Shown here: positions 17,806 through 26,427 of the stretch, piece after piece
Layout: each line of letters starts with the position of its first letter
How positions within the stretch are numbered: the first letter of the stretch is position 1
Source: Gammaproteobacteria bacterium
GTDB lineage: Bacteria; Pseudomonadota; Gammaproteobacteria; Xanthomonadales; Wenzhouxiangellaceae
Length of the DNA: 64,000 nucleotides
NCBI GenBank assembly: GCA_021772985.1
Contig: JAJFKX010000020.1
Location: 186,001 to 250,000 of the forward strand
Direction of reading: 5' to 3'
Notes under the pieces: generated by a model
Told to the model about the DNA's origin: nothing
What the model saw: only the letters and a program-made list of their open reading frames with translations
Databases searched by the model: none
Translations under genes and position numbers: made by a program

Positions 17806-19644
17806 TTACTGGTCACCAGCGGAACTGGCTGCAGCTTGCTCTGGATACCATTCGCCTGCTGCCGTTGTTTTGAGCAGTGGCTGATTAATGGCATCAGGTT
17901 CACCGTCAAACGGCGCATTTTGGGTAATGAAGCTGAAATCTGAAGCGATCAAAGTTGAAGGGGCAGGAGCAGGTTGTCCTGCGATTACTGCCGGACCAAC
18001 CTGAGCATTGCCGTGGCAACCTTTACAGCCACCTCCGGTAAATGCGGTATGGCCCTTGCGCAGGTTGGTATTGGTTGGATCAATGGTGCCGTTATTATTA
18101 TCCAGCGTGCCGCTGAAACTGCGCAATACTTCGTTGGTTTCGGTGGTTATATTGGCCAGAAAGTAGTCGGTTGCTTCAGTATCTGAAGGGTCGGTTGCAG
18201 AACCCTGCACCCCAATCAGTTTGTAATACAGCCAGACGGAATCTGAAATACCACTGGCCGCCAGTAACTGACGCAGTTGTAAATGCACCTGACTGGTGAC
18301 TGCATTGGTTTCATCTGAAATGGGATGTGCTCTGGAGGTAACGGTTTGCTTATCTGGGTTAATCGGTGGGGTTGCATTGCGGTTGTAATAAAACAGGCTG
18401 CTATTGGGTAAACCTGAATTTAGATTATCGACCTGCTCAAAGGTGGCAAATACAAAAGTCGGATAGTTGGTGGTCTTATGAATAATGTGTAAACCAGTTA
18501 AACCATAAGGCAAGCTGTTTGAAGTGGGCGTGGCATCAATGGTTTCGTAGCAAAATGCCTCCGTATTGCTGGGGTCTGGATTACGATAACGGATGATGGG
18601 TGCGGTTAAGTACCGGCCGCTGTTATATTCGTCCAAGGTCAATTGCCGCCAGGTGGCTTTAACCAGGATGGTCCCTTCAGAGCCATTTTGATCATTCACT
18701 CCGGGTGGGAAGCAAATAATTGGATCAGTAGATACAGGGCAGGGTGCAACACCACCTTCGCCCAGGTTACGGACTGTATTGTAGGTGTTTTCCTGGGCGG
18801 TGGTTCTGTTGGTTTTCTGGTAGTAATTGTTGTCGACGATATAGTCAAACATCACCGCATTGGCTTTTGCTTCATAAATAAACCGGCGCGGTTGTTTGGG
18901 CAAACCCATATATAACGGGGTGTTTGCCGGCGGTGCACTGCCTGGATCGTTAGGGTCAGCGTCGGTAAACAGCGTGCATAAGTTAATTTCACTGGTTTCG
19001 TCCAGGTTATTGAACAAATGGATATCACTCAGGGTGGACGAAGTATTCACTGCCCAGCTGCCGGTGGCAGGGTTATATGCGCCACACTGCGGAATAGAGC
19101 CGCCATCAACACCGCGATAAGTGTATTGCGGAACCGCATTAAAGCTGGTTGGATAATTGGGATAGTTACCACTGGTATCGGCCATCGGATAGACTTCTAC
19201 GCGGTGTTTGTAAGTTTGCCACACCAACTGTCCGCTGCTATCAGGTTGGGCAAAATCAGCCGCTGTTTTGCTGGTATCCGGTTGGCCGCGGTTGGGTGTG
19301 GTGCTGGTATAATTGGATGGCCAGTTAAGTGCAATAAATTCCTGCCAGGCAAAGTTCGCTAATGCAGTCTGTTGTTGGCTGCTGTCCTCAACCGGCGCTG
19401 GTGCGTCATGCGGTACCTGGTAGGCAGTGCTGGCAAAGAATACTGGTATTGCAGCGTCATCGGTATTGGTGTTCTCGGAATTCTCATCGGTTTCTACCAG
19501 TGCTTCCACATCTGGTTCAGGGCTGACGGGATTATCGGTTGAAGCGTTGTCATTGGTGTTGCAGCCACTGATGATAATACTGGTTGTTAGCAACAATAAA
19601 GCTATCAGCCTGGTCAGCAAAGAGTAATTGAAGTAAGAATGCAT
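17806..19644 (-). CDS. CxxCH (c-type haem motif) lipoprotein
   Basis: 612 residues. The signal peptide ends in Ile-Ile-Ser-Gly-Cys with lipidated Cys28. A long Ser/Thr/Asn/Asp-rich linker follows, then a large domain with Asn-Phe-Ala-Trp-Gln-Glu-Phe-Ile-Ala-Leu-Asn-Trp-Pro near 94-106. One c-type haem motif, Cys-Lys-Gly-Cys-His (540-544), stands near the C-terminus. No methionine follows it, so a Met sixth ligand would have to come from upstream. Several Cys pairs may form disulphides. AGGAGGG lies five bases before the ATG. It is the first gene of a block with lodA (56-bp gap) and lodB, and may pass electrons from, or anchor, the quinoprotein. Confidence 0.7.
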   Translation of the reverse strand: MHSYFNYSLLTRLIALLLLTTSIIISGCNTNDNASTDNPVSPEPDVEALVETDENSENTNTDDAAIPVFFASTAYQVPHDAPAPVEDSSQQQTALANFAWQEFIALNWPSNYTSTTPNRGQPDTSKTAADFAQPDSSGQLVWQTYKHRVEVYPMADTSGNYPNYPTSFNAVPQYTYRGVDGGSIPQCGAYNPATGSWAVNTSSTLSDIHLFNNLDETSEINLCTLFTDADPNDPGSAPPANTPLYMGLPKQPRRFIYEAKANAVMFDYIVDNNYYQKTNRTTAQENTYNTVRNLGEGGVAPCPVSTDPIICFPPGVNDQNGSEGTILVKATWRQLTLDEYNSGRYLTAPIIRYRNPDPSNTEAFCYETIDATPTSNSLPYGLTGLHIIHKTTNYPTFVFATFEQVDNLNSGLPNSSLFYYNRNATPPINPDKQTVTSRAHPISDETNAVTSQVHLQLRQLLAASGISDSVWLYYKLIGVQGSATDPSDTEATDYFLANITTETNEVLRSFSGTLDNNNGTIDPTNTNLRKGHTAFTGGGCKGCHGNAQVGPAVIAGQPAPAPSTLIASDFSFITQNAPFDGEPDAINQPLLKTTAAGEWYPEQAAASSAGDQ

Positions 19645-20055
19645 GGCGCCCTCCTGTTTTTCACGTTATGCCGGGTTACGGTCTTTAAGGTGAATAAACA
19701 GCGGCTACATTCGGATGCGATAATGGGATAGCTGGTCGTGCAGTGCATGTTTAAAGCAACTGCACCTTCCCCCGTTATGTTAATCGGCCGAAAGTATCAG
19801 CGTATTCCCCCTATTGATATATCCCATACTAACTGTCTTAGTTATTATGAGCTTTTTATTCTGCCCGAATTTGTCAAAGATTTCCACAGCGGCAAATTAA
19901 ACAAAGATAATATTGCTATGTCAGCGATACCAGGGGCTTTAAACGGCAGCAATGAAATGAGTATCCAATAACCGGACTGCATAAGTGGTTTAACCGCTGC
20001 TCAGGTATAAGCATATGAATTATATTGGCATGCTAATTGAATCAGAGACGTATAT
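19645..20055. other. Divergent promoter region of the quinoprotein block
   Basis: 411 bases between the CxxCH lipoprotein gene (minus) and the M1-type peptidase gene (plus). A ribosome site AGGAGGG belongs to the minus gene. A 77-codon plus-strand frame at 19738-19971 has no supporting features. The inverted repeat at 19738-19765 is the only striking structure. I could not place a convincing -35/-10 pair for either gene. Confidence 0.45.
19738..19765. promoter_or_regulatory. Inverted repeat, operator candidate
   Basis: GTGCAGT and ACTGCAC form a perfect 7-bp inverted repeat separated by 14 bases, giving half-site centres 21 bases apart, two helical turns. It lies about 95-120 bases upstream of the first gene of the quinoprotein block. 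This is the geometry of a dimeric regulator site. No regulator is identified. Confidence 0.35.
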
Positions 20056-21312
20056 ATGACGTACAAGGTATACTTTTTTTGGGTTACGGTATTAATACTG
20101 CAATGGGGGGCTGCACTGGCTCAGTCGCCACCACCTGAAGCAGATTATCACTATACCGGTTCGCTGGAGATCAACCCCGATACTGGCTACATTAAAGCGG
20201 ACTGGCGGATTACCGTTTACGACAGTGAAGCGACAGAGATCAGTTTTTTACTGCGTGACACACTTGGTGAGATCAACATTTCCGGCCCAGGGGTAAGATC
20301 TGCTACAACTGAGCGGCAATCTGGTTTTCAAGATTTTTGGGCACTGCAGATTGATCTGGCCTCGCCATCAGAACAACGGATCGTCCAGATAGCCTATGCG
20401 GGCGTGTTATTGCCTGAGCCGATGGAAAACCGCATCAACAGCATTACACCGGAGCGGGTGGAATTAAATGTGGATTCGTTCTGGTTTCCGATTGACGCAG
20501 GCTTTGCGAAAACTCTTACGGTCGATTTATTTGTCAAGATAGGCACAGGCTGGCAAGCAGTGACCACTGGTGAGGCGGTTGTTGCTGATGCTGGAATCAA
20601 GCTAAATAATACTGATCCACGGCTGGATATTACCTTTATGCTAGCTAGGGATTTTCATATGACCACAGCGCAGGGGTTCGAAATATATGATGTGCGCGAC
20701 CGGTTTGAAGGCACTGATAAATTGGTGGCGACTGCACAACGGTGCCGTAACTTTCTGAATGAACGTTTTGGAGTGCAAGACCCATTACCGGTCTCAAAGC
20801 TGTTGATCACCGGGCGTCCTTCCAGTGGCTATGCGCGTGAAAATTATATTGTATTCACCGATATTGCTGAAACAGAGCCAGCGCCGTTGATGCGTTTTGT
20901 TTGCCATGAGTTTGCTCATTATTGGAGTGGTGGAGCTAAGTTCGACACAGTCGATAATTGGCTTAACGAGGCGTTTGCAGAGTATCTGGGCACCATGGCA
21001 GTGAGAGAGTACCTGGGGCTGCCGGCCTATCAGCAAATGCTGGTCGCATTTGCAGCACAAATAGCCGACCAGGATTTGCCGCATATCTGGAAGCAGGGAG
21101 ACACGGCAAGAGGCCCGTATGCAGTGCAATATCGTAAGGCGCCTTTGGTACTGGCAAAACTGGAAGAACGGATTGGTGCTGAACAGTTCCTTGAATTTAT
21201 CCAAGCCTGGTTCGTTAGCTCAGAAAAGTCTACCGAAACCTTATTGAAAGTGCTCGAGCAGGTGGCCGGGTTAGAGCAAAAGAATGCTTTTGAACAAGCA
21301 CTGGCCGAGTGA
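20056..21312 (+). CDS. Short M1-type zinc metallopeptidase, secreted
   Basis: 418 residues with a signal peptide ending in Ala-Leu-Ala-Gln (about 1-23). A beta-rich N-terminal domain (to about 190) is followed by a gluzincin catalytic domain: His-Glu-Phe-Ala-His (284-288) and a third zinc ligand Glu305 in Trp-Leu-Asn-Glu-Ala-Phe-Ala-Glu-Tyr. An Arg-Glu-Asn segment near 258 occupies the place of the M1 GxMEN exopeptidase motif. The gap between His288 and Glu305 is 16 residues, against 18 in typical M1 enzymes, and the long C-terminal helical domain is absent. It is likely a periplasmic aminopeptidase-like enzyme. Confidence 0.78.
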   Translation: MTYKVYFFWVTVLILQWGAALAQSPPPEADYHYTGSLEINPDTGYIKADWRITVYDSEATEISFLLRDTLGEINISGPGVRSATTERQSGFQDFWALQIDLASPSEQRIVQIAYAGVLLPEPMENRINSITPERVELNVDSFWFPIDAGFAKTLTVDLFVKIGTGWQAVTTGEAVVADAGIKLNNTDPRLDITFMLARDFHMTTAQGFEIYDVRDRFEGTDKLVATAQRCRNFLNERFGVQDPLPVSKLLITGRPSSGYARENYIVFTDIAETEPAPLMRFVCHEFAHYWSGGAKFDTVDNWLNEAFAEYLGTMAVREYLGLPAYQQMLVAFAAQIADQDLPHIWKQGDTARGPYAVQYRKAPLVLAKLEERIGAEQFLEFIQAWFVSSEKSTETLLKVLEQVAGLEQKNAFEQALAE

Positions 21313-21325
21313 GTCCATATTGGTG

Positions 21326-21345
21326 GCCAGCCAAGCGATGCTGGC
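21326..21345. terminator. Hairpin between convergent genes
   Basis: GCCAGC-CAAGCGAT-GCTGGC gives a 6-bp GC-rich stem between the stops of two convergent genes. It lacks a clear T-run on either strand, so termination is only inferred. Confidence 0.3.
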
Positions 21346-21359
21346 GATTATGCGATGGA

Positions 21360-22889
21360 TCAAAACTGGTGTTTATCCTTTAAGTCGCTAATACCTATGG
21401 CATAAACAGAGCCGTTCAGGTTGCCAACAAAGACATGCTCTGGTCCGATAGCGGCAGCAGAGGCAAAGCCCCACATGGCCGGGTTACCGGATTGCTCAAC
21501 AACTAACTGCCACAGACCAGTACCCGTATGCAGATCAATGGCATAAAACCCAGCCTGATGGTCAACAATATAATCCGCTACGCCAACAGCACCAATAAAT
21601 ACCGCACGCTGATTAACAGCAGGTTGTGCCCAAGCCGAACCACCGGTATCAAACTGCCATTGCAACTCTCCATCAGCAGTGCGAAAGGCGGATAATAGTT
21701 GCGCATCCGAGGAGCCGATAAAAACTGTACCGGTATTAATCACAGGTGACGATTCCACCCATGAGAACCAATAATAACGGTTCCACTCCAGGTCACCGTC
21801 AGCCAAGCTCAGGCCCAAAATGTCATAACTTCTGCTGCCGATAATCACCAGGCCCTCGGCAATAGCCGGAGATGAAGTAACCGCAGCGCCGGTATCATAT
21901 TTCCATAACAAAGACCCGCTATCGGCATTTAAGGCATACACCTTGCCATCATGGCTGCCGGTCACCACCTGGCTGCCTGATACAGCGGGAGTGGTGGTGA
22001 TTATAGATTGTGTGGCAAAAGACCAATTAACCGCACCAGTTTGCTCATTCAGTGCATACAAACTGCCATCAGCACTGCCAGTGTAGATTTGGCCATTCTG
22101 TACAATCGCTGCAGATGCATAATAATCATACTGAAAGCCTGGCTCGTCGGGTGATAAACGTGGTTTCAGATTGAGTTGCAGGCGGCTTTTCCAGGCTTCA
22201 TTGCCAGTATCAATATCCAAGCGATAAAGGTAACCATTGTCTGATTGCACCAATAGGTTACCGTTGGCAATAACCGGGCGGGCACGTATCGCAGCACCGG
22301 TATCAAAGCGCCAGACTTCAGCGCCTGTGCTTGCCTCGACAGCATATACATGGCCATCATCACTGCCAAAGTATATGTGTCTATCGTGATAGGCAATGCC
22401 GCCCCAAACAGCGCCACCGGTAGCGAAAGCCCAGGCAGGTTGAACCTGCGGAAGCGGCTGTTGCTGCAAGTTAAGCGGTGGTACCGTTGGTACCTTGTGA
22501 AAAGTCATTGGAATATCATGTACAGGAACTATTGATGGAGGCAGAAAACCACTGAAGCTTTGGTTATCCAAACTCAAAGTAAAAGTGACGGGACCTATTT
22601 GTAATTGACGGCCATCGTGGGTGACATTACCCACAGGTATGTCTGCAGCATTGATATCGAGTAATGACAGTCTGGCTTCAAACTGACCTTCCTGATTACG
22701 TTCTATTTCAAATGCAACATGGCCGACGGTGTCGGCATATATCGGCTCTGCATACCAGCTTCCAGCCAACTCGACTGGTTGGATGGGAGTGGTGTTTTGA
22801 CTGGATGTGTTATCTGCATCATTCTGTTTTGAGCAGGCAATACAGACCAAACAACTCAGCAGGATTATTTGACGGCAGATAACTGTCAT
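21360..22889 (-). CDS. PQQ-like (BamB-type) propeller lipoprotein
   Basis: 509 residues. The signal peptide ends in Val-Cys-Ile-Ala-Cys with lipid Cys19. A beta-rich region (30-130) precedes an eight-bladed propeller formed by repeats of the type Ala-x-x-Gly-x-x-x-Trp-x-Phe-x-Thr-Gly and Val-Tyr-Ala-Leu-Asn, for example near 150, 190, 280 and 330. This is the quinoprotein-alcohol-dehydrogenase-like superfamily as found in BamB, but no residues binding PQQ or calcium are evident. It probably acts as a scaffold on the outer membrane. It is convergent with the peptidase gene and about 2 kb from the LodA block. Confidence 0.78.
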   Translation of the reverse strand: MTVICRQIILLSCLVCIACSKQNDADNTSSQNTTPIQPVELAGSWYAEPIYADTVGHVAFEIERNQEGQFEARLSLLDINAADIPVGNVTHDGRQLQIGPVTFTLSLDNQSFSGFLPPSIVPVHDIPMTFHKVPTVPPLNLQQQPLPQVQPAWAFATGGAVWGGIAYHDRHIYFGSDDGHVYAVEASTGAEVWRFDTGAAIRARPVIANGNLLVQSDNGYLYRLDIDTGNEAWKSRLQLNLKPRLSPDEPGFQYDYYASAAIVQNGQIYTGSADGSLYALNEQTGAVNWSFATQSIITTTPAVSGSQVVTGSHDGKVYALNADSGSLLWKYDTGAAVTSSPAIAEGLVIIGSRSYDILGLSLADGDLEWNRYYWFSWVESSPVINTGTVFIGSSDAQLLSAFRTADGELQWQFDTGGSAWAQPAVNQRAVFIGAVGVADYIVDHQAGFYAIDLHTGTGLWQLVVEQSGNPAMWGFASAAAIGPEHVFVGNLNGSVYAIGISDLKDKHQF

Positions 22890-23065
22890 AAATGCATACC
22901 TATTAACAAATGCTTACTTTAGCTGGCAAGGCGGTTATAACAAGCCAAAAATCGCTGCCCCGGCTGTTATATACGACGTTTGCAACCAGCTCTGCACCAG
23001 CTTATCCAATACCCAAATCACATCGGGCATTGAAATCAGCTCTGAAGACAAGCATTTATGTGTGA

Positions 23066-24928
23066 TTGATTACCCGGGATTCATGCTTGTCCAGCGCATT
23101 GCCAATTTCAGATAAAAACAAACCAATAAACAGCTTTTTCAGCGTGTTTCGTTATAGCCGCAGAGCGCTGGAGCTGGTTTGGACCACCAGTCGCCTATTG
23201 ACTATGGTGCTGGCATTGCTGACCTTGGTTGCCGGTGTGTTGCCGGCGGCTATCGCGTATGTGGGGGCGCTGATTGTTGATGCTGTTGTGACAGCAGCAG
23301 AGGTCTATTCGACTACCGGCGAGATGGCTACTGAGCCCGTATTGATATGGGTGGCGGTGGAAGCGGCATTGGTGATGGTAGTGGCCGCTGCGCAACGTGG
23401 CATTTCCGTTTGTCAGTCGCTGTTGCGAGCCCAACTGGGTCAGCGGGTCAATGTGATGATTCTGGATAAGGCGCTGACACTGGAGCTTGTGCAATTTGAA
23501 GATTCGGAATTTTATGACAAATTGACCCGTGCGCGGCGGGAGGCTTCCAGCCGGCCACTATCGCTGGTAATGCGTACTTTCGGATTGGGTCAGAATGCAA
23601 TTTCCATAGCCAGTTTCGGTGCTTTGCTGTTTCAGTTTTCACCCTGGGCACTGCTGTTGTTAGTGCTGGCAGGCATGCCTGCGTTTTTCGCTGAAGCCAA
23701 GTTTTCCGGCGATGCTTTCCGGTTATTTCGCTGGCGTTCACCGGAAACACGGATGCAAATGTACCTGGAAACGGTATTGACCAGGGAAGATCATGCCAAA
23801 GAGGTCAAATTATTTGGCTTGGGTTCCAAAATACTGGAGCGTTATCGCGCGATATTCGATCTTTTATACACCAAAGACCGTGATCTGACCTTACGGCGTG
23901 ATGGTTGGGGGTTTGTGCTGGGTCTGATTGGTACTCTGACGCTGTATTTTGCCTATGCCTGGATCGCATTGAGTACCGTGGCAGGGCAAATAACACTGGG
24001 CCAGATGACCATGTATTTAATGCTGTTCCGGCAAGGCCAGTCAGCGGTATCAGCGATTTTGTCGGCTATCAGCGGCATGTATGAAGATAACCTTTATCTT
24101 TCTACGCTTTATGAATACCTGGAAACGCCGGTGAAACCTGTGACCGGGCATTTACTGGCAGGTCCAATGCCGGGTGATGGGATACGGTTTGAAAATGTCA
24201 GTTTTAACTACCCGGATACCGAACAACCGGCACTCATTAATATCGATTTGCATATCCTTCCCGGGGAATCACTGGCTTTGGTTGGTGAAAACGGGGCCGG
24301 CAAAACCACACTGATCAAGTTGTTAAGCCGTCTATACGCGCCTTCTACCGGCCGGATTTTATTGGATGGCGGCGATCTGGCAGATTGGGATGAGTTGGCG
24401 CTGAGACAACGAATAGGTGTTATTTTTCAGGATTTCACCCGTTATCATTTAACCGCCGGTGAAAATATTGGGGCCGGTGATGTGCGTTATTTTGAGGATC
24501 AACAGCGTTGGCGCGAAGCCAGTGACAAGGGCATGGCCAGTCCGATTATTGATCAGCTTCCGGAAGGTTACCAGACGCAATTGGGCAAATGGTTTTTAAA
24601 GGGCCGGGAGCTTTCCGGTGGACAATGGCAGAAAATAGCACTGGCACGGGCATTTATGCGCAGCGAGGCGGATATTCTGGTGTTGGATGAGCCTACGGCT
24701 GCCATGGACGCTGCTGCCGAAGCAAGTATTTTTGAGCATTTCCGCAGTTTGACCAAACAACGCATTGCCATTTTGATATCACACCGTTTTTCAACCGTGC
24801 GAATGGCCGACCATATTGTGGTAATCGAGCATGGTAGGATCATTGAACGTGGTAGCCACGAGCAGTTGATGCAACAGCAGGGTCATTATGCGCATTTATT
24901 TTCTTTGCAGGCGCGCGGTTATCGTTAA
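23066..24928 (+). CDS. ABC exporter with fused membrane and ATPase domains
   Basis: About 620 residues. Residues 30-340 hold about six membrane helices of a type I exporter. The nucleotide-binding domain has Walker A Gly-Glu-Asn-Gly-Ala-Gly-Lys-Thr (about 406-413), the signature Leu-Ser-Gly-Gly-Gln (about 515), Walker B Ile-Leu-Val-Leu-Asp-Glu-Pro-Thr, and the His of the H-loop in Leu-Ile-Ser-His-Arg. The start is uncertain: the frame opens with TTG at 23066 and another TTG lies seven codons later. No ATG occurs before the first membrane helix. As a half-transporter it should act as a homodimer. The substrate is unknown, and the gene stands alone. Confidence 0.85.
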   Translation: MITRDSCLSSALPISDKNKPINSFFSVFRYSRRALELVWTTSRLLTMVLALLTLVAGVLPAAIAYVGALIVDAVVTAAEVYSTTGEMATEPVLIWVAVEAALVMVVAAAQRGISVCQSLLRAQLGQRVNVMILDKALTLELVQFEDSEFYDKLTRARREASSRPLSLVMRTFGLGQNAISIASFGALLFQFSPWALLLLVLAGMPAFFAEAKFSGDAFRLFRWRSPETRMQMYLETVLTREDHAKEVKLFGLGSKILERYRAIFDLLYTKDRDLTLRRDGWGFVLGLIGTLTLYFAYAWIALSTVAGQITLGQMTMYLMLFRQGQSAVSAILSAISGMYEDNLYLSTLYEYLETPVKPVTGHLLAGPMPGDGIRFENVSFNYPDTEQPALINIDLHILPGESLALVGENGAGKTTLIKLLSRLYAPSTGRILLDGGDLADWDELALRQRIGVIFQDFTRYHLTAGENIGAGDVRYFEDQQRWREASDKGMASPIIDQLPEGYQTQLGKWFLKGRELSGGQWQKIALARAFMRSEADILVLDEPTAAMDAAAEASIFEHFRSLTKQRIAILISHRFSTVRMADHIVVIEHGRIIERGSHEQLMQQQGHYAHLFSLQARGYR

Positions 24929-25161
24929 TATTTCAAGCCCATTTATACCGTCGGTAATTCAGTGTTGATCCGGCCGGCCGCCGACCTTACTCAATTTATT
25001 GGGAGCGCCGTTGGAGTGAGAGCGGGGAGATTGTATCTACAGCATAATTCAAATTATTACTCCAGCAGGAAATAAATAAGACCCAACCCGTTCAGACACT
25101 TACGAACAAGAGTACAGTGTTGGTGTAAATCTCCTGATAGGCAAAGTTGAAAGCCATAACC

Positions 25162-26427
25162 ATGACCACGCCGGCACCCCAAAAACCAAGTAAGCACTTA
25201 CGGATGACAGACATTCGAAGCATTGCGCAATTGGCAACACAGGCTACTACCGGTGTGATCCGTATTGTCGAAGGCGTGCATCAATCTGTGTGGAGCACAT
25301 TGGGTGTTTCAGGCGGTCAGGCACCGGGGCAAACCGGCGGTATAACGGGTCTGGTCTATAAGTGTGTTCATGCAGTCACCAAGTTGGTAGGGAAAGGTGT
25401 TGATACAGCATTAGCCCAATTGCAACCATTACTTGAATCAGCAGAAAAGGCCGAGCCCGGGACACCACAACGTGAAGCGGTTGTGGCTGCGCTGAATGGC
25501 GTGATGGGTGATCGGCTGGCGGCCACTGACAACGCATTTGCAACCCCCATGAGCCTGCGTTATCAGGGGCACAGGTTGAATTGGCCTATGTCTGAATCCC
25601 TCGGCAATCCCTCGGGGAAATTAATGTTGATGATTCATGGCTTGTGTCTGAACGACCTGCAATGGCAGGCGCAGCACCGCCGGCAACCCTTCAACCATGC
25701 TGAAGTACTGGCTACAAAGCTGGACTATAACCCGGTTTACCTGCATTACAATTCCGGCTTGCATGTTTCACAAAATGGTCGTCAATTGGCAGCCCAGCTT
25801 GAACAGTTGGTCGAAAACTGGTCGGGTTCGATTGATGAACTCAGTGTAATAGCTCACAGCATGGGCGGCCTGCTGATCCGAAGTGCTTGCTATTATGCCA
25901 AGCAACAAGGTCTAAGTTGGCCTGGTGTATTAAAAAATATCGTGTTTTTGGGCACCCCGCACCATGGAGCACCACTGGAAAGGGCGGGTAATTGGCTGGA
26001 CGTGATTTTGGGTAGCACCCCCTATACTGCACCTTTCGCCAGACTTGTTCAGCTGCGCAGCGCCGGAATTACCGACCTGCGATACGGTTATCTGCTTGAT
26101 CAGGACTGGCATGCTCAGAATCGTTTTCAGCGTGCACCGGATAACCGCAGGATTGTGCCATTACCTGAAGCTGTGAACTGTTACGTAGTAGCAGCAACCA
26201 CAGCAGATAAAGCAACTGCTGTCAGTAGCCATTTGTCAGGTGACGGTTTGGTGCCCTTACACAGCGCGCTGGCCCTGGATAGAGACGGGGGTGAAAGCAG
26301 ATTATTTAGCAAGTCGTCCCAATGGATTGTTTACCGTACCAAGCATATGGCTCTGTTAAACAGCCCTGAAGTCAATGCGCAAATATTGAAGTGGTTGGCT
26401 CCAGCTAACTATTCAGACATGGGTTAA
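25162..26427 (+). CDS. Lipase-like alpha/beta hydrolase (PGAP1/esterase type)
   Basis: About 421 residues from the ATG at 25162; an in-frame TTG at 25147 is less likely. The first 120 residues are helical, without a signal peptide. The hydrolase core has Met-Ile-His-Gly-Leu-Cys (oxyanion loop), the nucleophile elbow Ala-His-Ser-Met-Gly-Gly with Ser near 233, and Leu-Gly-Thr-Pro-His-His-Gly, typical of lipases that act on long-chain esters or remodel lipid anchors. A closing His lies in Arg-Thr-Lys-His-Met-Ala-Leu-Leu-Asn. It is a likely cytoplasmic or membrane-associated esterase. The 3' end overlaps the convergent cyclophilin gene by four bases. Confidence 0.8.
   Translation: MTTPAPQKPSKHLRMTDIRSIAQLATQATTGVIRIVEGVHQSVWSTLGVSGGQAPGQTGGITGLVYKCVHAVTKLVGKGVDTALAQLQPLLESAEKAEPGTPQREAVVAALNGVMGDRLAATDNAFATPMSLRYQGHRLNWPMSESLGNPSGKLMLMIHGLCLNDLQWQAQHRRQPFNHAEVLATKLDYNPVYLHYNSGLHVSQNGRQLAAQLEQLVENWSGSIDELSVIAHSMGGLLIRSACYYAKQQGLSWPGVLKNIVFLGTPHHGAPLERAGNWLDVILGSTPYTAPFARLVQLRSAGITDLRYGYLLDQDWHAQNRFQRAPDNRRIVPLPEAVNCYVVAATTADKATAVSSHLSGDGLVPLHSALALDRDGGESRLFSKSSQWIVYRTKHMALLNSPEVNAQILKWLAPANYSDMG

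Noticed and set aside
19738-19971. 77-codon plus-strand frame as a gene
   Set aside because: No ribosome site, no known motif, and it overlies the divergent promoter region.
21360-22889. PQQ-like propeller lipoprotein as a partner of the quinoprotein block
   Set aside because: It lies beyond a plus-strand gene, has its own start, and shows no PQQ-binding residues. Nearness alone is not evidence.
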